Positions 11,990-22,073 of a stretch of 64,000 nucleotides of DNA are shown here, in pieces. This DNA is from Posidonia oceanica. Its lineage: Eukaryota > Streptophyta > Magnoliopsida > Alismatales > Posidoniaceae. Location: positions 14,526,001 through 14,590,000 of the forward strand of contig JAZBRS010000054.1 of the NCBI GenBank assembly GCA_037176725.1. Direction: 5' to 3'. Under the pieces are notes generated by a model, which saw nothing but the letters and a program-made list of their open reading frames with translations, ran no database searches and had not been told where the DNA came from. Position 1 is the first letter of the stretch; the number at the start of each line of letters is the position of its first letter. Position numbers and translations under genes: made by a program.

Positions 11990-12047
11990 GCAGGGCTTCA
12001 GGTGCAAGGCTTTAGGTGTAAGGCTTCTGGTGCAAGGCTTCAGGTAC
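11990..12047. repeat. Short tandem repeat (ggcttcaggtgcaa, about 16 bp, 3-4 copies)
   Basis: GGCTTCAGGTGCAAGGCTTTAG and variants repeat just upstream of the accessory ORF start. On the element strand it lies in the presumed 5' UTR of that ORF, directly after the candidate splice acceptor at 12048. Confidence 0.7.
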
Positions 12048-13347
12048 CTGTAACGCAGCTTATCAGATCAAATGCAAGCATGTAACCACTGACTGATAAA
12101 GAGGCAGATCCCAAAGCTAGCAAAGCAATTTAGCATGTTCAACAGACAGCATTCAAAACGCAGGCATTAAGCATATTCAAACAAAGGTAGTTCTGCTTGC
12201 ACAGGGGGTAGCTGGTCGGTGCTCTGGACCAGTGCAGCTCGAAGGGGGTTGACGTGTGCTTGATAGAAGTACTGTCTCAGTGCCCAGCCCTAGCCTTGCA
12301 GGGCGGGAAGATTGAAGGAGGGGAATGATTGATGCTGTCTGCGTATGCATGATTTACGATTGATATGCATAGATATGTGCATGATTTACAATAGATGCTG
12401 CAGATGTATGCATGATTTTGGATATGCTGTAGATATATCCATGATTTTTGGTATGCTGTAGCCCTCAGCATATGGAGTGCTTTTAGCACATGCTGCAGAG
12501 GAAGAGAGGGGTCCCTGACTCACTGAACTCTACTCAGACTCCTAACTTGCTGGTGGCGCTCTGGGAGAGGTATTTTGCAATGCGGGGGTGGTAGTGTAGT
12601 GAGGACAGGCTCTACGCCAAACTCTCAAGGATCTACACCTACTCTTTTCATTTTTTGCTCTTTTTGCTCCCTCATAGGCATGTAGGTTTTTCCTTATCCC
12701 TAACTTGGAGGTAATGGGCACCTGGTTGGAAGCTGGGGAGCTGCTTGCTAGGCAGGGGTGGCTAGACCCTGCAGGACTTGTAGGTTTGCTAGGTGCAAAC
12801 TTCGACTCCTCTCCAAGGGAAGTTGGAGGGACAAGGTTACGCCACACGCCTCTATCTCTAGGGCCTACTTCTGCCTTCGCCTTCTATTTGCTCTTTTCTT
12901 TTATGCCCATGCTTAGACATATATTTTTTCGCTCACCCTCTCGCTCACACCCTAGCATTTTATCTCCCTCGGGAGGTGCAAGTCCTAAGGGGTTTGGATA
13001 TTTTGCCTGTTCTCACTGAGTGGTGGCTCCCTCACTAGCTAAGACATCTAAGTAGTGTCAGGTGAGGCAGGGGAGACTCCTTCTAGAGCAGGCTAGCACA
13101 TCTGATTTCATCATCGGGCCAAATGCATTGCATGATCGATAGAAGAGGATGACGATGATGATTTGATTAAGGATGATCCTTTCTTGTGGACGAGATATGC
13201 TTGAAGAGAAAGAGATGCATGGGGATGTACAAGTGCAGGGGGGCGAATGCGAGAGGCAGAACAAGAAGGGATTTATGAGAATGTGCAGAGGGTGGAAATG
13301 CAAGGGGACAGGATAGGGATCAAATGATCTGCAAGGCGAGGGCCGAA
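12048..13347 (-). other. Spacer between pol and the accessory ORF of element C
   Basis: No ORF is supported. It aligns in patches with 32158-33642 of A and about 50000-51669 of B: GTGGTGAGGACAGGCT..GCCAAACTCTCA, GCTCCCTCATAGG, and the AAGACATCTAAGTAGTGTCAGGTGAGG block at 13040. The element strand has a candidate 3' splice site (TTACAG/GTACCTGAAG, AG at 12048-12049) with CTGAT 18 nt upstream; element A has a matching one. Short CATGATTTAC repeats lie at 12340-12460. Confidence 0.45.
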
Positions 13348-14748
13348 CTACTGATAGTATCTCTTGAGGTAGCATGCATTGATGGTTTCTGACTGCCCAA
13401 CTTGGTCCATGTCCTCAAGAATTGTTGTGCCGCCTGAGAATGCCTGCTTGACCACAAAGGGGCCATGCCAATTGGGTCGGAATTTAACTCAACCATCTAG
13501 CAGATGGATGGCTCGCAAAACGAGATCCCCTGACTGAAAGTTTCTAGGCCGCACCTTCTTCAGGTATGCTCTGGCCATCCGCTTCTGGTAGTAGCGAGCG
13601 TTGTGCATTGCTTGCAATCTGCGCTCGTCAATCAAGTTGAGCTGGACACAACGGTCCTCAATCCACTCTGCTTCTTCTAGCTCTGCTTCCCATAGGACCC
13701 ACAGCGAGGGGATCTCTACTTCGACGGGTAGCACCGCCTCCATACCGTACGCCAGTGAGTACGGGGTTGCTCCTGTCAAGGTCCGCACTGATGTCCTGTA
13801 CGCCCAGGGCGCGTACGGGAGCTTGTCATGCCAGTCTTTGTGAGTTTCAGCCATCTTTTTCATTATTTTCACAATGTTTTTGTTGGCAGACTCCACTGCT
13901 CCATTCATCTACGGCTGATAGGGCGAGGATCTATGATGCCTGATCTAGAGGTTTTGTAGGTACTCCTCGATCCTCTTTGCAATGAAGTTCGAGCCATTGT
14001 CAGAGATGATTACATGCGGGACCCCATACTGGGCGACGATGTTGTTTCTGATAAACTTCTCTGTCACCGTGGCGGTGACTGCCTTGTAGGAGGTTGCTTC
14101 CACCCACTTAGTGAAGTAGTCTATCGCTACTAGAATGAAGCGATGACCATTCGAAGCCGCAGGGTGTATAGCGCCGATGACATCAATCCCCCAGGTGGAG
14201 AAGGGCCATGGCGAGGACATGCTGTGCAATTCCTGTGGGGGAGCATGCATGAGATTACCATGGATCTGGCAGTTATGGCATCTACGCACAAACTGGCAGC
14301 AGTCTGCCTTCATGCTTGACCAGAAGTAGCTTTGGAGCATGATCTTCTTGGCCAGCAACACGCCATTCATATGTAGGCCACAAGTCCCTGCATGAACTTG
14401 GAGCATCAGCGTGTCGGCCTCTGCCTTGCTCAAGCAGCGCAGGAGCATCTGATTGTAAGATCTTCTGTACAACTGCCCTGCTCCTAACACATACTTCAAC
14501 GCTAGACGGGCCAAAGTTCTTCTATCTGCTGCTGAGGTGCCAGGCGGGTGGCTGCCAGACTCTAAGAAGGTCTTGATATCGTGGTACCAAGGCTGCCCTT
14601 CTACCAGATCTGCCTCCTCTATGCTCATGCAATGCGCAGGCTGCTCCATGTAGGTAACTGATACATCCACTGCACGGTCTTCAGGTATACTGAGCCAGGA
14701 TGCCAAGGTTGCTAGCGCATCTGCATATGCGTTCCTTGCCCTGTTCAT
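13348..14748 (-). pseudogene. pol: Integrase of element C, broken
   Basis: The frame from 14748 contains the aRNH tail, then an H-x6-H and C-x2-C zinc finger (VHAGTCGLHMNG, RRCHNCQIHG), then the catalytic core with GIDVIGAIHP, ISDNGSNF and ESANKN supplying D, D and E. It stops at 13945; a further stop at 13909-13911 stands where element A has CAG. The C-terminal part (13489-13908) has a TGA at 13489-13491 where A has CGA. The natural end CYLKRYYQ-stop is at 13348-13350. No chromodomain is visible; the C-terminus has the GPF/Y-type segment. It would insert cDNA in the nucleus if intact. Confidence 0.85.
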
Positions 14749-14749
14749 G

Positions 14750-15600
14750 TACGAGAAGCGGATGCTTGCAAATTCTTCTATTAGTTCAGCAGATGTTCGT
14801 GATATGGCACAAGCTTTGGATCCTTTGTTCTCCAGTTGCCATTCACTTGGGAGATCACTAGCATGGCATTGCCGTGCACATGCAGCTTCTGTGCCTCATG
14901 CTCGAGTGCGACCTTCAATCCTAGGATGCATGCTTCATATTCTGCTTCGTTATTAGTGCATTTGAAGGTCAGCTTCCTTGCAAAGGGGATCATTTGTCCC
15001 TGTGGCATTGTCAGCACTGCGCCTATGCCTCGACCCTTCTTGTTGACAGCGCCATCAAAATAGAGCTGCCACTGCTCTTGGTCTTCAGGGTCCTTCTCCT
15101 CTGAGTCCTCCATTGCAAAGAGGATGTCCACATCCGGGAACGGAGTCTGGAGAGGCTGGTACTCAGGCAAGGGAAAGTCAGCAAGATGATCTGCCATGGC
15201 TTGGCCCTTCATGGCTTGCTGCATGACAAAGGTGATGTCGTACTGAGACAACAACACCTGCCACTTGACGCATCTACCCACCATAGCTGGCTTCTAGAAG
15301 AGAAACTTGATGGGGTCATGCCTGCAGAGAAGACGAACTGGGTACGCCATCATGTAATGCCTTAGTTTCTGCATTGCCCAGAAGAGAGATAAGCAGGTCT
15401 TCTCCATTGCACTATACCTGGCTTCGCAATCATTAAACTTCTTGCTCAGGTAATAGATAGTGCGTTCCTTTCTACCAGATTCGTCATGTTGGCCTAGGAC
15501 GGTGTCCATGGAATGCTGCGTGGTAGAGAGGTAGAGAAGCAGAGGTCTCCCCGGTGTGGGAGGAACCAAGACAGGAGGCTTGATCAGAAGCTATTGATTT
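14750..15600 (-). pseudogene. pol: RNase H and archaeal-like RNase H (aRNH) of element C
   Basis: The first RNase H (15294-15569) reads LYLSTTQHSMDTVLGQ where a catalytic Asp would normally stand, as in other Tat elements whose original RNH is degenerate. It is cut by TAG at 15294-15296 (CAG in element B). The second RNase H (14781-15284) has LYFDGAVN, NNEAEYEA and, past its frame break, AYADALATLAS, giving three of four acidic residues; the third is changed (HGNAML, Asp to Asn). The aRNH frame is also broken near 14781. Two RNase H domains in tandem mark the Tat group. Confidence 0.85.
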
Positions 15601-16842
15601 TGTCAAAGGCAGCTTGGCACTCCTCTCTCCAGTTGATTTGTGCATGCTTCTTCAGGAGCTTAAAAATCGGTTCGCAGATAGGCATGAGCTGTGCAATGAA
15701 CCGACTGATATACTGCAGGCGTCCGAGCAGGACTCGGACTTCTTTTTCAATCCTGGGGGTGGCATGTCCACAATGGCTTTTGCTTTCATTGGGTCCACCT
15801 CAATCCCTCTTTGGCTAACAATGTAGCCCAGGAGTTTGCCAGAAGATACCCCGAATACGCATTTGCTGGGGTTGAGGCGCAACTTGTACTTCCTCAAGCG
15901 GTCAAAGAGCTTCCTTAGACAGGCGAGGTGGTCCTCAGGCTCTTTGGACTTGGCAATCATATTGTTCACGTAAACCTCAACTTCTTGGTGCATGAGGTCG
16001 TGGAATAATACAATCATTGCCGTCTGATAGGTTGCGCCAGCATTCTTCAGTCCAAACGGCATAACTTGGTAGCAGAAGACTCCCCAAGGGGTGATGAAGG
16101 AGGTTTTCTCCATGTCTTCTTCTGCCATTCTAATTTGGTTGTAGCTGGAGAAGCTGTCCATGAAAGAGAGCATTTTGTGCCCTGTAGTGTTATCGACTAG
16201 GATGTCAATGTGCGGCAGTGGGAAATCATCCTTGGGACTTGCCTTGTTCAGGTCCCGATAGTCGATGCACATGCGGACTCGGCCATCCTTCTTGGGTAGT
16301 GGCACAACGTTTGCAAGCCACTCAGGGTAAAGGACGACCTTGTGGAAGTTAACATTGTGCTGCTTCATGATCTCTTCTTTGATCATGAGTAGCCACTGCA
16401 GTCGCCATCGCCTTAGCTTCTACTTTACTGGCTTTGCATCTGGATCCAAGGGCAAATTGTGCACGACTATTTCAACGTCAAGGCCGACCATATCCTCATA
16501 GCTCCAGGCGAAGACATCTGCATACTCTTTCAAGAATGCGATGAACTCTGCTCTAGCTTGGGGCAACAAGTGGGCGCTAATGCGAACCTCTCTGGCCTCC
16601 TCTGCAGTGCCAATGCTAACAACCTCTGTCTCTTCCTCGACATGGAGGTTGGGGCCTTCTGGATCGTCGTCGTGGGGCCGGAACTCAGGCGATGGTTCGT
16701 CATTCTCATCCTCACCTATATCCTCCTCCTCTCTGTATGCAATGAGTTCTGAGAGGATCTCCTTCTCAAAAGTGGGATCTGAGATATCGAAGGAGTGCAA
16801 GTGTTCCGCTGCTTGGCCCTGGTGACGCTTCAAGATGGTCAC
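15601..16842 (-). pseudogene. pol: Reverse transcriptase of element C, catalytic site lost
   Basis: The upstream part (16420-16842) has YADVFAWSYEDMVGLD, the usual lead-in to plant gypsy RT, and ends at a TAG (16420-16422; CAG in B). RT proper (15652-16386) has KKDGRVRMCIDYRDLNKASP, DFPLPHID and VMPFGLKNAGATYQ. The polymerase motif is YVNN at 15961-15972 instead of YVDD, both by G-to-A changes. The frame shifts near 15760 after MPPPGLKKK. It cannot be an active polymerase. Confidence 0.9.
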
Positions 16843-17652
16843 GCTTACCCGAGTGTTCCTGTACCCTCGGTGCGTGACCTCTGTCCTGGCAATCTACTCT
16901 GCCTGCTCTGTCTGCTCTGCTTGCTCTGACCTTGCTGCTGACTCTGCTGATTCCACTGACTTTGCCACTGCTATCTGTACTGCTGCTTGTGCTGTTACTG
17001 CTTGTGTGGTTATTGCCCGTGCGGTTGGCTGCGATGCTACTGCTTGCACATGATGCGCTGCGGATGCTAATGCTGATACTACGGGTGCTAATGCATGTTG
17101 TGCTGATGCTACCGATGTTGATGCATGTTGTACTGCTGATGCTGATGCTGATGCTTGCGATGCTACTGCTGTTGGTGCTTGCTGTGCTAATGCTGCTGGT
17201 GCTTGTTGTGCTAATGCTACTGGTGCTTGCTGTGCTAATGCTGCTGCTGGTGCTTGTGATGCTACTGCTGCTGGTGCTTGCGATGCTACAGATGCGGATG
17301 CTTGCGATGCTGCTGTTGATGCTTGCTGTGCTGCGTGGGGCATGGATTGCACATACCACTTAGACCTACCGCCTGGTTGCTGCGTGATGAGCTCATCCGG
17401 TCTTGTGGGCGCTGCTACTGCTGGATCTTCTTCAATGGCCATGATGGAGGGTTCCGTAGCCATGGCTTTCCCCTTCCTCAGTGCTGCTTCATGCTCTACG
17501 ACGTCCTCTGCCAGGGACTCGAGTTGTTCTTGGAACAGCTACTCCAAGTCACCCATCCTAAGGTCGACCTCAGCCTCTGCAGTCGCTGCTCCCACCTCAT
17601 CTGAGGGCGAGTCGACATAGTAGGCGACGGTTACTTCTAACTCTTCGGCGAC
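16843..17652 (-). pseudogene. pol: Protease-RT linker of element C, Ala-rich repeats, cut by element B
   Basis: A frame at 16894-17463 begins in the conserved MATEPSIMAIEEDPAVAAPTRP region, shared with B and A (DELI..GS-R-W-F/Y-VQ). It then becomes a tandem of ALAQQAPA and ASQASASV type repeats, DNA repeats of GCTGCTGGTGCTTG at 17050-17340. This linker is the most variable part of the polyprotein. The frame differs from that of the RT lead-in, so a frameshift lies near 16850. At 17653 the LTR of element B starts; the 5 bases before it are GCGAC. Confidence 0.75.
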
Positions 17653-20600
17653 TGTGAACATGCCTTTTCTCTTTTTAGATTCGGACTCGAGGTGTTAGGC
17701 ACCCCCGACACGCCCGAGAAGCGGTCTTTCTAGGCTTACGCTCGCTTTTGAGGGAAAATGCATGCTTTGAATGCCTAAATGCCATGAATGCCTAATTGGA
17801 TGCTCAAATGTGTGCTCTAAGTGTTGGAAGGCGTGCAAGGAATTAAACGTGCTATCTAAGTGCTCAGCAGCGCTGTCGGTGTTCCGAACCGGGCGAACCC
17901 TGGTTCGTGAGAACTCCAGGTAGTAAGCATCACTACCCTAGATGCAAATGTAGGTGATAAAACAAAACACCGGTAAAACTAGACAATGCGAGCGACATGC
18001 AAGAGAAAACATCATTAAACACGCGAAACGGTGCGAGAGACAAGCAAAATAAAATATCGGAAAAGCCACGCAATGCAGGGGTAAGACAAGTAAAGGCAAA
18101 AGCAAAACCAGGCGAAAGACAAGCGATGCAATCGTAAAAGCAAGATAGTGGAAAAGCCACGCAATGCAGGGGTACGATAAGCAAAGACGAAAGCAAATTC
18201 GGGCGGAAAACAAGCGATGCAAACGTAAAAGCAAAACATCGGAAAAGGCCAGGCAATGCAGGGGTATGACAAGAAAAGGGGAAGATTAGACGACATGATG
18301 GGCGTCAACCAGGCAGTTAGGGCTGCCATCCCGGATGCAAAGGAGAGATAAGTGATGTGAGTATAAGAACAAACACTGGAAGAACCACACAATGCAAGTG
18401 TGAAGGCCCGCAAAGGGGGAAGGAAGTAAGTGGAGGGATCACCACTATTCTGTGACTGTTTCCCACTAAACCATCTCACGATGTGTCTCGCACACTGCAC
18501 AGTCGGATCGTGGAAAAGGGGGAAGAAGGCCGCAATCAGTAGTGAATCCGAGGGAAAACTCAACCCAAAAATACTAAGAAGACGTGAAAAGAGGAAGCAG
18601 AGTAGATAGGCAAGAGGGAAGCTCTAGTCTACATGCACGGAAAACAAGACGCAAAAACAATGCATGCAAATGCGACAAATGATATGCAATGGTTCAGAAG
18701 GATTTACCTTGGAGATCTGAGGCCCGATCTGGGAAGTGCTTGGTCTGCATTGAAGTGCGCTCCACCGAGGTTGTTCAGGTAGCTTAGTTACAAAGATCTG
18801 GCGTTCCGATCAGAAGGTGTGCAGGCTTCGAGGCAGAAGGGCCAAGAACAAGGGAGGAGAATGGATCTAAGTGCAAAGAGGTCCTAGGGATGTGCAGGAT
18901 AGGGCCTCCCATATGCGTGGGAGCTAATAGTGCTCAAAAGTGTCCTAAGATACTAGGTGCAATGATAGGGGTGCAATGCATGCAAAAGTACAAAGAGAAG
19001 GACCTATGTGCAAAGAGGAAAAAAGTGCAGGGCGAGGCGCAAAATCAAAACAGGGTTCCGACAACATGCATGGGTGTTGCAAACATGCACCGGGACCAAC
19101 AAAATGCAAAGGGGCAGCGATCGAAACGGATTCGGCATTTAAAATGGGATGCAGCTTACAGCAAGTGTTGGACGCGACTAGCAGCAGCGTCCAATGTTGG
19201 ACGCTGGAATAGCTCGGGTCCTACATAGGCAAAAACCAAAATGCAGAAAACATGCAATGCAAACTTGGAAAACAAGGATTTGATGCAATGTAAAAAATCC
19301 AAGGCCAGAAAGAACATGCTGGGAAATCAAAACACGAGGCCCAGAAATCAGAGGCAAGATCAAAGTGATTTTTGAAAAAAAAAAAGGAAAAAGAAAGAAG
19401 GGCAGAGGGTGTTGGACGCTTAGATTGCTAGCGTCCAATGTTGGACACTGAGATCTGGACGTCCAACAACCAAGCCATGCCTTTTGAAAAATATGGATGC
19501 GATGCAGATGCAGAAATGCAGTGCAAGAGGTGCATGAGATGCAGGACTAACCTAACAGAGGATTAAAAGAGGAATCAGAGCAAAGGGGCAAGCCAAGATT
19601 AAGGGTCAGAACAAACAGGTTGTTGGACGCTGGTAGGCATGGCGTACAACGTTAGACGCCATAGTGGCAGACGTCAAACACAAACCAGAAAACAGAGAGA
19701 AGAGGAAGCAAACTAAAAGAAAAATAAAATAAAATAAAAAGGGTGGGAGCATGCATTTGGGCTACTAGATGTGCATAGGGCAAACAAGCAAACAGGAGGA
19801 GTATAAAAGATGCAATCAGACCTTACCTGGGGTCTATGCTAGGTCAGAGACACAACCAGGGTGTTGGACGCGAGCTAGGCCGGCGTCCAATGTTGGACGC
19901 CAGCACAAGCAGCATACAACACTCTGGGAGGCACAGCACACAAAAGACATGCATAAAATAGCCAGAATAATTCAAAGAAGTTAAAGAATAGTTGCTAGAG
20001 AGGCTAAGCTTGCATAAGAACACAGGAGACAGGTAAACAAGCAAGATCAGGGCAATATGCAAGCTTCAAACAAAAGATGGGGTGGTCAAGACGTTGGACG
20101 CTAGAACCTGTAGCGTCCAACGTTGGACACTGAAGGCTCTGGCGTCCAATGACCCAAACATGTAGACTCACCTGTTCTAAAGGGGGAGCTCAGTTCAGAC
20201 CCCACCTACATGCATGCAAACACTTTAAAGGCATGTAAGCAACTAACAGGAGCATGCAGAGCAATCATTTGAGCTAAGGAAAGCAAGAAAGGAAGAACAT
20301 GCATGAGAGAAGAAAGCTTTAAACTTTCGAAAGAAGTAAACAACTTAGAAAAATCCTAGCAAACCTAAGCATGGTTGCCATAGGGGCCAGGCATCTCTAA
20401 GTAGGCATGGATCACAAAATGATACTCAAAATATGCATGATGGAGGCATGGCAGCAAAGTAAAGCAAGCAGAGGTGTTGGACGCTAGGTGAACCAGCGTC
20501 CAACGTTGGACGCGGCTCACGCTAGCGTCCAACGTAGGCAGGAGACAGATGGATCATTAAGCATGCAAAAAGGCTTCTAATAAGCATGGGATGGACTAGC

Positions 20601-21776
20601 AAGCATGGCATAACATCAGAGAGCATTAAAGGAAGCATATGGCATATACTTGCAGAAGAGCATGCAAAGGAAAAGCATGAAAAGCATCAAAACCAGAGCA
20701 AGGCAAAGCAGACCGTTGGACGCCGGCCTATGCCGCGTCCAACGTTGGACGCACCAGCTGGTGCGTCCAACACACTGAACTTCTTCTTGGTCGTGAATCA
20801 CGACCAAAAGGACTCAAAAAAATTGTAAAAATGCATGGGGACGTAACACTAAACATGCAAGACTCAAGGGGATGAAGTGCTTACTGTTTGGTGGCCTAGA
20901 ACAATGGCTCCACCTCGTTCGCCGACGTTGCAGTGTGTCTGTAGCAGCAACTTCGGCGAAGGCGTCTGGGCAGCCCAGAGCGCCGGAGGAGGTCGTGAAG
21001 CGTCGAGGACGGAGAGGGGAGTGCCTTCTTGCTCTTGGATGTGGGAATTCTCTTCTCAGCTCGGTGTGGTGAATGCTGCAATGGCATGAAGGAGGCTGTT
21101 TTGTTGGGTTCGGAGGCTCAAGTTCAACGGTGGCAGGGATTTTGGTAGGCAATGGCAGGCGGTGGTAGGCATGGCAGGCCAAAGCAAGAGTGGGAAGTCT
21201 TCGAGGGATGTCAGGTCGTTAGTGCTGGAGGTGCAGATGGTCGTCAAAGTCTTCGTGGTGGCAGAGATGGGCTGGCAAAGTGCTGGCTCCGGAGGTGAGT
21301 GGAAAACGGGCGGGAGCACGAAATTGGGTGGTGGCAGGCTATCACGCGGCCTTGGCGGCTAGTGGGTGGCGTGGAGTGGTGAGGGGACGACTAGTAAGTG
21401 GTGTACGGGCGGTGGAATGGACGGGAGGTGAGCCAGGGGGCGGAGCAGCCGCTGCTGCACTCGAGCCGTTGGACGCCAGACCAGAGGGCGTCCAACGTTG
21501 GACGCTAGCACAGGCCGCGTCCAACGTTGGACGCTGCCTGTTCCAGCGTCCAACACACTCACGTGGGACAAGCTGCAAATGGGCTTGGGCTTTGGCCTAG
21601 AATGGTTGTAAAAGTTGTAAAGAGGCTTGATAAAGGCTTCTAGAGTTTGGGCAAGGTTTTGGGCTTGGTTTTGGGCTAGAAAAATGGGTTAGAGAAGAGG
21701 GATGCCGTTCCATATTCCACACGAGCCTGTAGGAGAAAACACCCAACTTCCGGGTTCTCAGAACGGAGTGTCAACA
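17653..21776 (-). repeat. 3' LTR of element B, 4.1 kb
   Basis: It starts TGTGAACATGCC at 17653 and ends TGTCAACA at 21776, followed by the PPT. Relative to the right copy (61634 on) it lacks roughly 240-255 bp after GATTCGGA.TCG.AGG (about 17692). The modules GGTGTTAGGCACC, GTCTTTCTAGGC, and TGTTCCGAACCGGGCGAACC follow. Bases 17950-18660 carry degenerate direct repeats (GGAAAAGCCACGCAATGCAGGGGTA, three times). Bases 19167-21554 carry the regular stem-loop set described separately. Confidence 0.85.
19167..21554. repeat. Seventeen stem-loops with 9-bp stem and 11-nt loop in the B LTR
   Basis: The unit is GTTGGACGC, a loop, then GCGTCCAAC. Units come in abutting pairs (one triplet), so the junction is the perfect palindrome GCGTCCAACGTTGGACGC. 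Clusters start at 19167, 19411, 19622, 19863, 20093, 20476, 20715 and 21468 (triplet). Loop lengths are 11 nt in 15 units and 10 nt in two (second units of the 19411 and 20715 clusters). Loop sequences are all different, whereas the arms change little (mainly C-to-T or G-to-A changes, most decayed in the 19622 cluster). The first clusters are spaced 211-244 bp. Function unknown. Confidence 0.9.
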
Positions 21777-21841
21777 GATGCCCCTCCCTGAGCGAGGTCA
21801 AGGGGGACTGAGGCCGCTGCTTAGGGTTGACAAGACACCCC
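21765..21841 (-). promoter_or_regulatory. PPT and stem-loop at the 3' LTR junction of element B
   Basis: GATGCCCCTCCCTGAGC at 21777 is the complement of the PPT. GGAGTGTC (21765-21772) and GACACCCC (21834-21841) form the outer stem with one mismatch; CCCTGAGC and GCTTAGGG form the inner stem with a G-U in RNA. Confidence 0.65.
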
Positions 21842-22073
21842 ACCCGAACCGATGAGCGCGAAGTATGTGGGCGTGGGTTATTATTCCGATGGATGTGCCA
21901 GAAATCATGACTCGTTGCCCAAATGCAATTGCGAATGCAGATGCAAATCGCAAATGCAGATGCGATGCTGATGTTAAAATAACTTGTGCTAGTGCTTGCC
22001 GTACTGAGCTCCGTAGGGGAGATGCAGGCGATGTGTGCTGGCCTGACATGAGATGAGAGCCAGCCGGGGAAGG
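21842..22073. other. B 3' UTR, left segment
   Basis: This short stretch continues to the insertion point of element A. It matches the 3' UTR head of C (ATCATGACTCG..GCC..AATGC). Its continuation is at 46634. The last five bases (22069-22073, GAAGG) are the target-site copy. Confidence 0.7.
22069..22073. repeat. Target-site duplication of element A, left copy (GAAGG)
   Basis: GAAGG lies directly before TGTAGCG at 22074 and again directly after TGTCAACA at 46628 (46629-46633). Five bases is the usual size for Ty3/gypsy integrases. Confidence 0.9.

Larger units (their letters stand above)
2962..17652 (-). mobile_element. Tat-like Ty3/gypsy element C, 3' part
   Basis: Reading on the minus strand from 17652 downward it holds part of the protease-RT linker, RT, RNH, aRNH, integrase, spacer, broken PMD-like ORF, 3' UTR and 3' LTR. 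Its gag, protease and 5' LTR are not in the window, because element B is inserted in its linker at 17653; those parts should lie to the right of 64000. All coding parts carry stops and frameshifts, and RT has lost its catalytic Asp pair. It is older than B, which interrupts it. Confidence 0.8.

Noticed and set aside
13348..13908. Chromodomain at the integrase C-terminus
   Set aside because: The sequence after the GPF/Y-type segment ends at CYLKRYYQ with no chromodomain-like residues; consistent with Tat rather than chromoviruses.
19167..21554. CRISPR-like array (palindromic repeat with constant variable spacers)
   Set aside because: Spacers are only 11 nt, units come in pairs 200-400 bp apart, and the array lies in a plant LTR. 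It is a stem-loop repeat, not CRISPR.
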